64,000 nucleotides of DNA from assembly GCA_023382455.1 (NCBI GenBank), contig JAHDVX010000001.1, forward strand, positions 217,571 to 281,570, given 5' to 3'. The translations under genes and the position numbers were made by a program. The notes beneath the pieces were generated by a model that ran no database searches, was not told the origin of the DNA, and was given only the letters and a program-made list of their open reading frames with translations. The DNA is from Flavobacteriales bacterium. GTDB lineage: Bacteria; Bacteroidota; Bacteroidia; Flavobacteriales_F; PHOS-HE28. Of the stretch, positions 52,041 through 58,651 are shown one piece after another (the first letter of the stretch is position 1; every line of letters starts with the position of its first letter).

Positions 52041-52048
52041 TACTTTTG
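52041..52048 (+). promoter_or_regulatory. TAnnTTTG promoter element before the small Cys protein gene
   Basis: TACTTTTG, 5 bp before the ATG at 52054. It suggests that the last gene of the oxidase group also has its own leaderless promoter. Confidence 0.6.
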
Positions 52049-52053
52049 ACCCC

Positions 52054-52320
52054 ATGAAACTCCTTCGCTTTCCGTTGATCGCTGCAGTCCTGTTGCTGGC
52101 CTTCCTGCCTGTGGACGCATGGGCGCAGGGCTGCTCCATGTGCAAGGCGGTGGCCGGAACGGAGCCGGCGGAGCATGTCTACGGCGGTGCCCAGGCCATC
52201 GGGGCGGGCCTGAACAAGGGCATCCTGCTTATGATGGCCGTGCCCTACGTGCTGCTGTTCATCTTCTTCCGCAAGAAGATCAGTGGCTTCATCCGGGAGT
52301 TCCGGAACGCCCAGGGCTGA
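52054..52320 (+). CDS. Small exported membrane protein with a GCSMCK motif
   Basis: 88 residues from the ATG at 52054. Signal peptide (LLRFPLIAAVLLLAFLPVDAWAQ), then QGCSMCKAVAG, then a second hydrophobic helix (ILLMMAVPYVLLFIFF) and a basic tail. A CxxC facing the periplasm next to SCO and DUF420 suggests a metal or redox role in oxidase assembly, but this is inference. No named family recognised. Confidence 0.78.
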   Translation: MKLLRFPLIAAVLLLAFLPVDAWAQGCSMCKAVAGTEPAEHVYGGAQAIGAGLNKGILLMMAVPYVLLFIFFRKKISGFIREFRNAQG

Positions 52321-52350
52321 ATACCGGTCACCTTGCCGACCAACAGCCCT

Positions 52351-52394
52351 GCACCCCTGGTAAAGGGCTGATGGATATCACCTTTACCGGGTGC
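52351..52394. terminator. Long inverted repeat after the oxidase operon, candidate terminator
   Basis: GCACCC-CT-GGTAAAGG pairs with CCTTTACC-GGGTGC (14 bp with a 2-nt bulge) across a 14-nt loop. No T-run follows, so it may instead be a regulatory hairpin upstream of the bacilliredoxin promoter at 52405. Confidence 0.5.
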
Positions 52395-52404
52395 TTGGGC
52401 ACGG

Positions 52405-52412
52405 TATCTTTG
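52405..52412 (+). promoter_or_regulatory. TAnnTTTG promoter element for the bacilliredoxin gene
   Basis: TATCTTTG, 64 bp before the ATG at 52477. Longer leader than for most genes here. Confidence 0.55.
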
Positions 52413-52476
52413 CACCCTGCCAGAACATTCATCAACCGCAGCCTTTCGCAAGGTGTGCGACAAAATCATTCCGAAC

Positions 52477-52887
52477 ATGTACCCTGTGGAACTGACCGCC
52501 CCGATGGCCGCCGAATTGACCTCCGTGGGCTTCACCGAACTCAAGACCCCCGCCCAGGTGGATGCCGCCTTCAAGGAAGCTGGCACCGTGCTCTGCGTGG
52601 TGAACAGCGTTTGCGGCTGTGCTGCCGGTGCCGCCCGGCCTGGTGTTACGGCCTCGCTTGCCGGGGGCAAGCGGCCCGACCGCCTGGTCACCGTGTTCGC
52701 CGGTGTGGACAATGAAGCCACGATGCAGGCCCGCAACCACTTCCTGCCCTATCCGCCCAGCAGCCCCAGCATTGCCCTGATGAAGGACGGCAAGCTGGTG
52801 CACTTCGTGGAACGGCACCACATCGAAGGCCGAAGCGCCGAGATGATCGCCGAGCACCTTAGAACGGTGTACGCGGAGTTCTGCTGA
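52477..52887 (+). CDS. BrxA/BrxB-family bacilliredoxin
   Basis: 136 residues from the ATG at 52477 (MYPVELTAPM is the family start; a GTG at 52453 was rejected). The CGC active site is in NSVCGCAAGAARPG, and the ERHHIEGRSAEMIAEHL end is typical of YphP/YqiW proteins. Known members remove bacillithiol from proteins; whether this organism makes bacillithiol is not shown here. The CGC motif is complete. Confidence 0.9.
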   Translation: MYPVELTAPMAAELTSVGFTELKTPAQVDAAFKEAGTVLCVVNSVCGCAAGAARPGVTASLAGGKRPDRLVTVFAGVDNEATMQARNHFLPYPPSSPSIALMKDGKLVHFVERHHIEGRSAEMIAEHLRTVYAEFC

Positions 52888-52903
52888 GCCCCTTGTGGCA
52901 CTT

Positions 52904-52960
52904 GGACCGGAAGGTGCCGTTCCCGGCAAGGGGATGGCACCTTTCACGTTCCTCCGGTCC
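52904..52960. terminator. Nested inverted repeat between convergent genes, candidate bidirectional terminator
   Basis: Outer arms GGACCGG (52904-52910) and CCGGTCC (52954-52960) enclose inner arms AAGGTGCC (52911-52918) and GGCACCTT (52936-52943). Located between the stops of the bacilliredoxin gene and the MORN gene, which face each other. Confidence 0.65.
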
Positions 52961-52967
52961 GGAAGAA

Positions 52968-53867
52968 TCAACGGTCGTCCGCGGTCAGCGGCACATTGCC
53001 CACAAAGCGGCCTTCGGAGTAGAACTCGATGCGGAACAGGATTCCGTTCCCGTCATACTGGTACACCTTCCCGTTCCACAGGCGCCCCTGGCGGAAATGA
53101 CCTTGCTGGGACAGGCGGTGCTGCGCATCGTAGAGCGTGTTCCATCCGTCCGCCAGGAACTTCACGGCATTGGTGGTTTCCTTGGCCGCCTTGGCCGGGG
53201 CCGGCTTGGCCTTGGCGACACCCGTGGCCTCGGCGGCCGGCTTGGTTGACCGGTAGGCCTTGAAGGACTTTGCATCGAACACGCCGGCGTGGAACTCCAC
53301 GGTCTCCTGGAGTTCGCCGCTGGGGTAATACCGTTTCATCATGCCCTCCTCCCTGCCTTGTACGATGCGCACCTCCACGGCCAGGCGGCCGTTCTCGTGG
53401 TAGTATTTCTGGATGCCATCCCGCAGGCCGTGTGCATCGAAAACGAAATCCTGCGCCGGGTTGCCGTTGGCATGCCAGCGCTTGAATGTGCCCGTGTTCC
53501 GGTCCACGTCCCAGAAACCTTGTTCCTCGGGCTTTCCGTCGGCATAGAACGTGGCATACTTGCCCTTGGGCAGCCCCTTCTCGTAGTGGATCTGGCTCTG
53601 GGTGCGCCCGTTGGGCCAGTACCGCTTCCAGGTCCCGGAGCGCCGGTTGTCCACATAGCGCCCTTCCTCGTAGAGCGCACCGGTGCCATAGTCCGGCTTG
53701 TCCTCCACCGGCCCGGTGATCCGCCACCAGCCCTGCTTCCGGCCCTGTTGATCCACACGGTTCAGCGTATCGGTCGCCGCAGTGCCTGCCTGTGCCGCAG
53801 CGGCCTGGCCCACGAACAGGAGCAGCAGGGCAGCTACGGGAAAAGCGGTGAAGCAACGCACAGGCAT
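52968..53867 (-). CDS. MORN-repeat (YwqK-like) exported protein
   Basis: 299 residues with a signal peptide (FPVAALLLLFVGQAAAAQ). Six or so MORN-variant repeats are visible: YEEGRYVDNRRSGTWKRYWPNG, YEKGLPKGKYATFYADG, GTFKRWHANG, DGIQKYYHENG, GMMKRYYPSG. An Ala/Lys/Pro-rich linker (AKAKPAPAKAAKE) separates a last repeat pair. Database entries call these 'YwqK family antitoxin', but the name is not functional evidence. Likely a periplasmic or surface protein of unknown role. Confidence 0.85.
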   Translation of the reverse strand: MPVRCFTAFPVAALLLLFVGQAAAAQAGTAATDTLNRVDQQGRKQGWWRITGPVEDKPDYGTGALYEEGRYVDNRRSGTWKRYWPNGRTQSQIHYEKGLPKGKYATFYADGKPEEQGFWDVDRNTGTFKRWHANGNPAQDFVFDAHGLRDGIQKYYHENGRLAVEVRIVQGREEGMMKRYYPSGELQETVEFHAGVFDAKSFKAYRSTKPAAEATGVAKAKPAPAKAAKETTNAVKFLADGWNTLYDAQHRLSQQGHFRQGRLWNGKVYQYDGNGILFRIEFYSEGRFVGNVPLTADDR

Positions 53868-53944
53868 GTCGTCCGGGGTTCGCTTGCGCGAAACGGGATC
53901 AGGCGGCGCAGGGTTTCAAGCGCCTTTGCAGCTGGCGGCAAGTC

Positions 53945-54895
53945 CTACTTCGCGCCGGCCTGTACAGGCCTCAGGTGGGCCACCATATCGTCCACCATGG
54001 CCCGCAGGTCGTACCGCGGCTTCCAGCCCCAATCGGTGCGGGCGGCGCTGTCGTCGATGCTGTTGGGCCAGGAATCGGCGTAGGCCTGGCGCTCGTCCGG
54101 TGCGTAGCTCATCTGGAAGCCCGGGAAGTGCCGTTCCACCTCCTTGGCGATCTGCTCCGGGGTGAAACTCATGCCGGCCAGGTTGTAGCTGCGCCGCTCC
54201 TTCACCTGCGCGGCCGGGGCCTCCATCAGCTCGATGGTGGCGCGGATGGCATCGGGCATGTACATCATGGGCAGCATGCTCTTAGGCCCCAGGAAGCTGG
54301 TGTAGCGGTTGTGCTTGATGGCCTCATGGAAGATGTGTACCGCGTAGTCGGTGGTGCCGCCGCCGGGGGCGCTCTTCCAGCCGATCAACCCCGGATAGCG
54401 GATGCTGCGCACGTCCACCCCGTAGCGCCGGTAGTAGTATTCGCACCAGCCCTCACCGGCCAGCTTGCTGATGCCGTACACCGTGCTGGGCTCCGTCACG
54501 GTCTGTTGCGGCGTATTGTCCTTTGGCGTGGTTGGGCCGAACACCGCGATGCTGCTGGGCCAATACACCTTCTTGATCTTGCCTTCCCGCGCCAGCTCCA
54601 GGATGATGAGCAGGCTCTCCATGTTGAGTTTCCAGGCGAAGGCCGGGTCTTTCTCGGCGGTGGCGCTGAGCAGCGCGGCCAGCAGGTACACCTCGGTGAT
54701 GCCGTGCTTGTCCAGGATGCGTTCAATGCCGTGGCGGTCCATGGCGTTCACCATCACGAACGGGCCGTCCTGCTTCACCTGCGGCTCCTTGATGTCGCTG
54801 GCGATCACGTTCTCCGTGCCGAAGCGGGCACGCAGGCCTTCCACGAGCTCGGTGCCGATCTGGCCACTGGAGCCGATGACGAGGATCTTCTTCAT
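53945..54895 (-). CDS. L-threonine 3-dehydrogenase, short-chain (SDR) type
   Basis: 316 residues. Extended SDR fold with KKILVIGSSGQIGTELVEGL, catalytic YxxxK in STVYGISKLAGE, WPSSIAVFGP and the substrate region YPGLIGWKSAPGGGTTDYAV, as in the Flavobacterium-type UDP-galactose-epimerase-like threonine dehydrogenases. It oxidises L-threonine to 2-amino-3-oxobutanoate. Length is normal. It is a single gene downstream of the PIN toxin gene on the same strand. Confidence 0.88.
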   Translation of the reverse strand: MKKILVIGSSGQIGTELVEGLRARFGTENVIASDIKEPQVKQDGPFVMVNAMDRHGIERILDKHGITEVYLLAALLSATAEKDPAFAWKLNMESLLIILELAREGKIKKVYWPSSIAVFGPTTPKDNTPQQTVTEPSTVYGISKLAGEGWCEYYYRRYGVDVRSIRYPGLIGWKSAPGGGTTDYAVHIFHEAIKHNRYTSFLGPKSMLPMMYMPDAIRATIELMEAPAAQVKERRSYNLAGMSFTPEQIAKEVERHFPGFQMSYAPDERQAYADSWPNSIDDSAARTDWGWKPRYDLRAMVDDMVAHLRPVQAGAK

Positions 54896-54906
54896 GTATG
54901 CAGATC

Positions 54907-55341
54907 TTAGTGTGTTCCGGCCGCCTCAAGAAACTTCCTTTCAAACTCCCCCGGGGTCATCACCGGGATCTTGGAGCGCCGGAAACCATGGACATCGTTG
55001 GTGATGATCACTTGGACACGGCCGTGCGCCAAGGCCGCGTGGTACTGCACCGCATCCTCGAAATCCGGCCAATCCACGCCCAAAGCCCCTTGCAATTGCG
55101 GCAGGTCCGTGCTGGCAGTGGAGCACAGGGCACACAACGTGCCCAGGAAGGCGCGCAGCTTGGCCTTCGGGACACCTTGGCGGCGAAGGACATATTCAGT
55201 GTTGACCAGGCTCAACCCGGTGAGCACGAGTTCCAGCGGAAGATTCTCCACGGACGCAAAGATCCGCCTGCTGCTGGCATGGAACGGGCGTGAGGCATCG
55301 AGCACGTCCAGCAAGATGTTGGTGTCCAGGAAGACCTTCAT
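54907..55341 (-). CDS. PIN-domain toxin (VapC-like ribonuclease)
   Basis: 144 residues. PIN nuclease acids: FLDTNILLDVLD (first Asp), VNTEYVL (Glu), DFEDAVQYHAAL (Asp) and VIITNDVHGF (last Asp). The fold and length fit toxins that cleave RNA. It overlaps the antitoxin gene stop by 4 bp and is expressed from the operator-bearing promoter at 55604-55635. Confidence 0.92.
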   Translation of the reverse strand: MKVFLDTNILLDVLDASRPFHASSRRIFASVENLPLELVLTGLSLVNTEYVLRRQGVPKAKLRAFLGTLCALCSTASTDLPQLQGALGVDWPDFEDAVQYHAALAHGRVQVIITNDVHGFRRSKIPVMTPGEFERKFLEAAGTH

Positions 55342-55598
55342 AGGCCCTTGCGGTAGATATGCGCCAACCGCGGGTCCGCCTTCAGGTCGGCCTCGGTGAT
55401 CTTGCCGGTGAGCATGCCGGCAAAACGGTCCATGGCATGCACTTCACGGCCCATCGCGCCGGGACCCTGCGCACCCTTTTCCAGGGAGTCGATGAATTCC
55501 TCCACCAGCTGGCTTACCGATTTGCGGTGTCGAAGGCCGTACGCCTTGATCCGCCGGATCCGTTTCGCGGAGATGCTCAATGTGAGCTTGGTCTTCAT
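55338..55598 (-). CDS. DUF6364-type ribbon-helix-helix antitoxin
   Basis: 86 residues from the ATG at 55598 (the frame upstream to 55829 runs through the divergent promoter and was excluded). KTKLTLSISAKRIRRIKAYG and the helix KSVSQLVEEFIDSLEKG form a ribbon-helix-helix DNA-binding part; the C-terminus (MLTGKITEADLKADPRLAHIYRKG) would wrap the toxin. It heads a two-gene operon with the PIN toxin and should bind the palindrome just upstream. Confidence 0.9.
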   Translation of the reverse strand: MKTKLTLSISAKRIRRIKAYGLRHRKSVSQLVEEFIDSLEKGAQGPGAMGREVHAMDRFAGMLTGKITEADLKADPRLAHIYRKGL

Positions 55599-55603
55599 CG
55601 CCC

Positions 55604-55611
55604 CAAAGATA
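55604..55611 (-). promoter_or_regulatory. TAnnTTTG promoter element for the DUF6364/PIN operon
   Basis: TATCTTTG on the minus strand, 5 bp before the antitoxin ATG. It overlaps the left arm of the operator palindrome. Confidence 0.65.
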
Positions 55612-55635
55612 CGTACAGGTATTGCCGTACGTATC
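55608..55635. promoter_or_regulatory. Operator palindrome of the DUF6364/PIN operon
   Basis: Perfect 9-bp inverted repeat GATACGTAC and GTACGTATC with a 10-bp spacer. Its left arm overlaps the -7 element of the operon, a position suited to autorepression by the ribbon-helix-helix antitoxin. Confidence 0.7.
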
Positions 55636-55689
55636 CGGGGGCTTCCTCCATCGCGGACCCGTTGGGCTGCTCCCCTCCACCAAGGGCCG

Positions 55690-55697
55690 TACCTTTG
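55690..55697 (+). promoter_or_regulatory. trhO: TAnnTTTG promoter element for trhO
   Basis: TACCTTTG, 5 bp before the ATG at 55703. Confidence 0.65.
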
Positions 55698-55702
55698 CAC
55701 CG

Positions 55703-56863
55703 ATGGAAACCCACCGCCTGCGCAACATCCTGCACCCGGACCTGCTCCGGGAACGATTGGCAAGCGAACAGCGGGTCCGCACCACCCTCTCCTTTTACCG
55801 CTACGTGCGCCTGACGGAGGTGGAGGCATTGCGGCATGCGCTGTACGAAGAATGGGAACGGCTCGGTGTGCTGGGCCGCATCTACCTGGCGCAGGAGGGC
55901 ATCAACGCGCAGGTGAGCGTGCCCACGGCCAACCTGGAAGCTTTTCGCGCCAACCTGGACGGCCGTGAGGCGTTCCGGGATGTGCCGTGGAAGATCGCCG
56001 TGGAGGATGACGGCAAGAGCTTTCTGAAACTGGCCATCAAAGTGAGGAGGAAGATCGTGGCCGACGGCCTCACCGATGATGCCTTCGACGTGACCGACGT
56101 GGGCCGGCACCTGGATGCCGCCACCTTCAACCGCAAGCTGGAGGAGGGTGCCCTGGTGATTGACATGCGCAACAACTACGAGTGCCTGATCGGGCATTTT
56201 GAAGGAGCGTACTTGCCCAAGGCCGATACCTTCCGGGGGGCCATTGAGGAAGTGGTGGAAATGCTTCGCGCGCAGCCAGCCCAAGGCTCCGAACAACCCA
56301 CCTGTACCGTCGCCCCACCGGATCGACCTTCCTCTCCAACGGAGATCCTCCTCTACTGCACCGGCGGCATCCGCTGCGAAAAGGCCAGCGCCTACCTGAA
56401 GCACCACGGCTTCGCAAACGTAAACCAACTGCACGGCGGCATCATCGATTATACGCGGCAGATCAAAGCCCAAGGACTGGAAAGCAAGTACAAAGGGCAG
56501 AATTTCGTGTTCGACGAACGGCTGGCCGAGCGCATCACCGATGACGTGGTGAGCCATTGCATGCAGTGCGGCGCGCCGTGCGACCGCATCGCCAACTGCC
56601 AGGAGGCCAGCTGCAACATACTGCTGGTGCAATGCCCCGAGTGCGCCCGCAAGTACAATGATTGCTGCTCGCCTTCCTGCCGCGAGATCCACCAACTGCC
56701 GCCTGACGAGCAACGCGCCTGGCGAAAGGGCCGCAACACCCGCAGCAGCAAGACCAAGGCCATCAACGACCCGGAAGGGCTGCGGCGCCGCATCCGCGAG
56801 GAAGAGGAGCAGCTCGCAAGGACCGGTACCTTGCATCCCGAAATCATTCAGGCCCAAGCCTGA
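55703..56863 (+). CDS. trhO: Rhodanese-like tRNA uridine(34) hydroxylase TrhO
   Basis: 386 residues from the ATG at 55703, just after a promoter element. N-terminal acylphosphatase-like domain (FYRYVRLTEVEALRHALYEEW, YLAQEGINAQVSVP), then a rhodanese domain with active-site Cys in YCTGGIRCEKASAYL, and a Cys-rich zinc segment (CMQCGAPCDRIANCQEASCN). It hydroxylates U34 of tRNA. A REP-like repeat copy is translated within the rhodanese domain (about residues 198-212, CTVAPPDRPS), lengthening a loop without breaking the frame. Confidence 0.93.
   Translation: METHRLRNILHPDLLRERLASEQRVRTTLSFYRYVRLTEVEALRHALYEEWERLGVLGRIYLAQEGINAQVSVPTANLEAFRANLDGREAFRDVPWKIAVEDDGKSFLKLAIKVRRKIVADGLTDDAFDVTDVGRHLDAATFNRKLEEGALVIDMRNNYECLIGHFEGAYLPKADTFRGAIEEVVEMLRAQPAQGSEQPTCTVAPPDRPSSPTEILLYCTGGIRCEKASAYLKHHGFANVNQLHGGIIDYTRQIKAQGLESKYKGQNFVFDERLAERITDDVVSHCMQCGAPCDRIANCQEASCNILLVQCPECARKYNDCCSPSCREIHQLPPDEQRAWRKGRNTRSSKTKAINDPEGLRRRIREEEEQLARTGTLHPEIIQAQA
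56303..56327 (+). repeat. Degenerate REP-like palindrome inside trhO
   Basis: TGTACC followed by GTCGCCCC-ACC-GGATCGAC; two arm positions differ from the intact family members. Read in frame as CTVAPPDRP. Confidence 0.7.
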
Positions 56864-56881
56864 CCCCTATCCATCGCAACC

Positions 56882-58039
56882 ATGCCCATCTACCACAGCC
56901 TCGGCAAGATCCCCCACAAGCGGCACACCGTGTTCAAGAGCCCCAAGGGCAAGCACTACTACGAGCAACTCTTCGGCACCGAAGGTTTCAGCGGCATGAG
57001 CGCCCTGCTCTACCATACCCACCGCCCCACGCAAATCAAAAAGATCGTGGGCCAAAAGGACGTGTCGCCCAAGATCGCCGAACCCCACAACCTGCGGCCG
57101 CTTCGCTTGGACGGTTTCAAGGTAAAGCCCGTGGCCGACCACTTGGCCGCACGCAAGACCATCCTGCTGAACAACGATGTGGCCGTGGTGCTGGCTGCGC
57201 CCTCCGCCAAACAGGTGGACTACTTCTACAAGAACACCGACTGTGACGAGATCCTCTTCGTGCACAAGGGCAGCGGCAAGTTCCGAAGCACCTTCGGCAC
57301 CCTCGATTTCGGCTACGGCGACTACATCGTGGTGCCGCGCGGCATCATCTACACCTTGGAGTTCGACACCAAGGACAACCGGTTGCTGATCGTGGAGAGC
57401 CACCACCCCGTGTACACCCCGCACCGCTACCGCAACGAGTTCGGCCAACTGCTGGAGAGCTCCCCCTTCTGCGAGCGCGACATCCGCAGGCCGCACAGCT
57501 TGGAAACGCACGACAAGAAGGGCGAATTCCGCATGATGATCAAGAAGCAGGGCATCATGCACGAAATGATCTACGCCACGCATCCCTTCGACGTGGTGGG
57601 CTGGGACGGCTACAACTACCCGTACGCCTTCAACATCCAGGACTTCGAGCCGCTGACCGGCCGGGTGCACCAGCCGCCCCCCGTGCACCAGACCTTCGAG
57701 ACCAAGGCCATGGTGGTGTGCAGCTTCTGTCCCCGCCTCTACGACTACCACCCGCAGGCCATCCCCGCGCCGTACAACCACAGCAACATCGACAGCGATG
57801 AGCTGCTGTACTACGTGGCCGGCGAGTTCATGAGCCGCAACGACATCAAGGAGGGTGACCTCACCCTGCACCCCGCCGGCATCGTGCACGGCCCGCAGCC
57901 CGGCGCCATGGAGCGCAGCATCGGCAAGAAGGACACCAACGAGCTGGCCGTGATGATCGACACCTTCAAGCCCCTGATGGTGACTGAGGAGGCCATGAAG
58001 ATCGACGACGGGAAGTACTGGAAGAGTTGGTTGGAGTGA
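56882..58039 (+). CDS. hmgA: Homogentisate 1,2-dioxygenase
   Basis: 385 residues. The cupin-type core shows DEILFVHKGSGKFRSTFGTLDFGYGDYIVVPRG, SFCPRLYDYHPQAIPAPYNHSNIDSDE (iron His/Glu ligands) and LHPAGIVHGPQPGAMERSIG. It opens the ring of homogentisate in tyrosine breakdown. The next pathway gene upstream in the reaction order, hpd, lies at 58652. Between them is a four-helix-bundle gene set in octamer repeats. Confidence 0.95.
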   Translation: MPIYHSLGKIPHKRHTVFKSPKGKHYYEQLFGTEGFSGMSALLYHTHRPTQIKKIVGQKDVSPKIAEPHNLRPLRLDGFKVKPVADHLAARKTILLNNDVAVVLAAPSAKQVDYFYKNTDCDEILFVHKGSGKFRSTFGTLDFGYGDYIVVPRGIIYTLEFDTKDNRLLIVESHHPVYTPHRYRNEFGQLLESSPFCERDIRRPHSLETHDKKGEFRMMIKKQGIMHEMIYATHPFDVVGWDGYNYPYAFNIQDFEPLTGRVHQPPPVHQTFETKAMVVCSFCPRLYDYHPQAIPAPYNHSNIDSDELLYYVAGEFMSRNDIKEGDLTLHPAGIVHGPQPGAMERSIGKKDTNELAVMIDTFKPLMVTEEAMKIDDGKYWKSWLE

Positions 58040-58041
58040 GG

Positions 58042-58083
58042 GATCAGGTAATCAGTTGATCAGACGATCAGAAGATCAGACAA
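58042..58083. repeat. 8-bp tandem repeat (GATCAGAM), left border of the four-helix-bundle cassette
   Basis: About five units (GATCAGGT, AATCAGTT, GATCAGAC, GATCAGAA, GATCAGAC) start 3 bp after the hmgA stop and end 8 bp before the ATG at 58092. Confidence 0.88.
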
Positions 58084-58091
58084 TTTGAAAA

Positions 58092-58553
58092 ATGGATATG
58101 AGGGGCCTCGATATCAAGGAATGGCAGAATGCCCTCGTGCGGGATGACCGTTCCGATGGTTCCCTTGTGGCCGAGGCGCCTGCATCCTACAACGCCCGTT
58201 ACAAGGACAATGTGATTGTTTCGATGACCTTCCGGTTCGCCCTCCCCGTTTGGGACCTGGCCGAAGAGCTTCAGGCGAAAAAGAAGTTCGCGGTGGCGGA
58301 TCAAGTGTTCCGAAGCGGTACCGCCATCGGCGCACTGGTCCGGGAGGCGCAGAACGGGGAAAGCCTCGCCGATTTCGTGCACAAGATGAAGATAGCCCTG
58401 AAGGAAGCCGACGAGACCGAGTATTGGCTGCTCCTTTGCATTGAACGCAGCGTGAACTCCGCACGTGCCTGCTTGGACCAATTGCTACCGATCGTGCGCG
58501 TGCTCAACAAGATCATTTCCACCAGCAACACAAAGCAACAGATCAGAAAATGA
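58092..58553 (+). CDS. Four-helix-bundle protein of the S23 / 23S rRNA intervening-sequence family
   Basis: 153 residues. After about 35 atypical N-terminal residues, the S23-type bundle is clear: MTFRFALPVWDLAEELQAKKKFAVADQVFRSGTAIGALVREAQNGESLADFVHKMKIALKEADETEYWL. This fold is shared with the Avd accessory protein of diversity-generating retroelements. The last codons (KQQIRK) are themselves encoded by the octamer repeat. Octamers flank both ends, as if repeat and gene formed one inserted unit. Function unknown. Confidence 0.88.
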   Translation: MDMRGLDIKEWQNALVRDDRSDGSLVAEAPASYNARYKDNVIVSMTFRFALPVWDLAEELQAKKKFAVADQVFRSGTAIGALVREAQNGESLADFVHKMKIALKEADETEYWLLLCIERSVNSARACLDQLLPIVRVLNKIISTSNTKQQIRK

Positions 58554-58634
58554 GACGATCAGAAAATCAGAAAATTGCCGCTCGCCGGAGAGGCCTCGTA
58601 TCTTCTGATCGTCTAATTTTCTGATCTTCTGATC
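58541..58634. repeat. 8-bp tandem repeat cluster, right border of the four-helix-bundle cassette
   Basis: Forward units (GATCAGAA, ATCAGAAA) at 58541-58575 and reverse-complement units (TCTGATCG, TCTGATCC) at 58601-58634 surround about 25 bp of other sequence, giving a large hairpin. The cluster overlaps the 3' end of the preceding gene and ends 17 bp before hpd. Confidence 0.88.
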
Positions 58635-58651
58635 CTCCAACTCCCCCAACG

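Noticed and set aside
52968..53867. MORN/YwqK protein as part of a toxin-antitoxin system
   Set aside because: The name comes from database labels. The protein has a signal peptide and no adjacent toxin, so it was not counted as an antitoxin.
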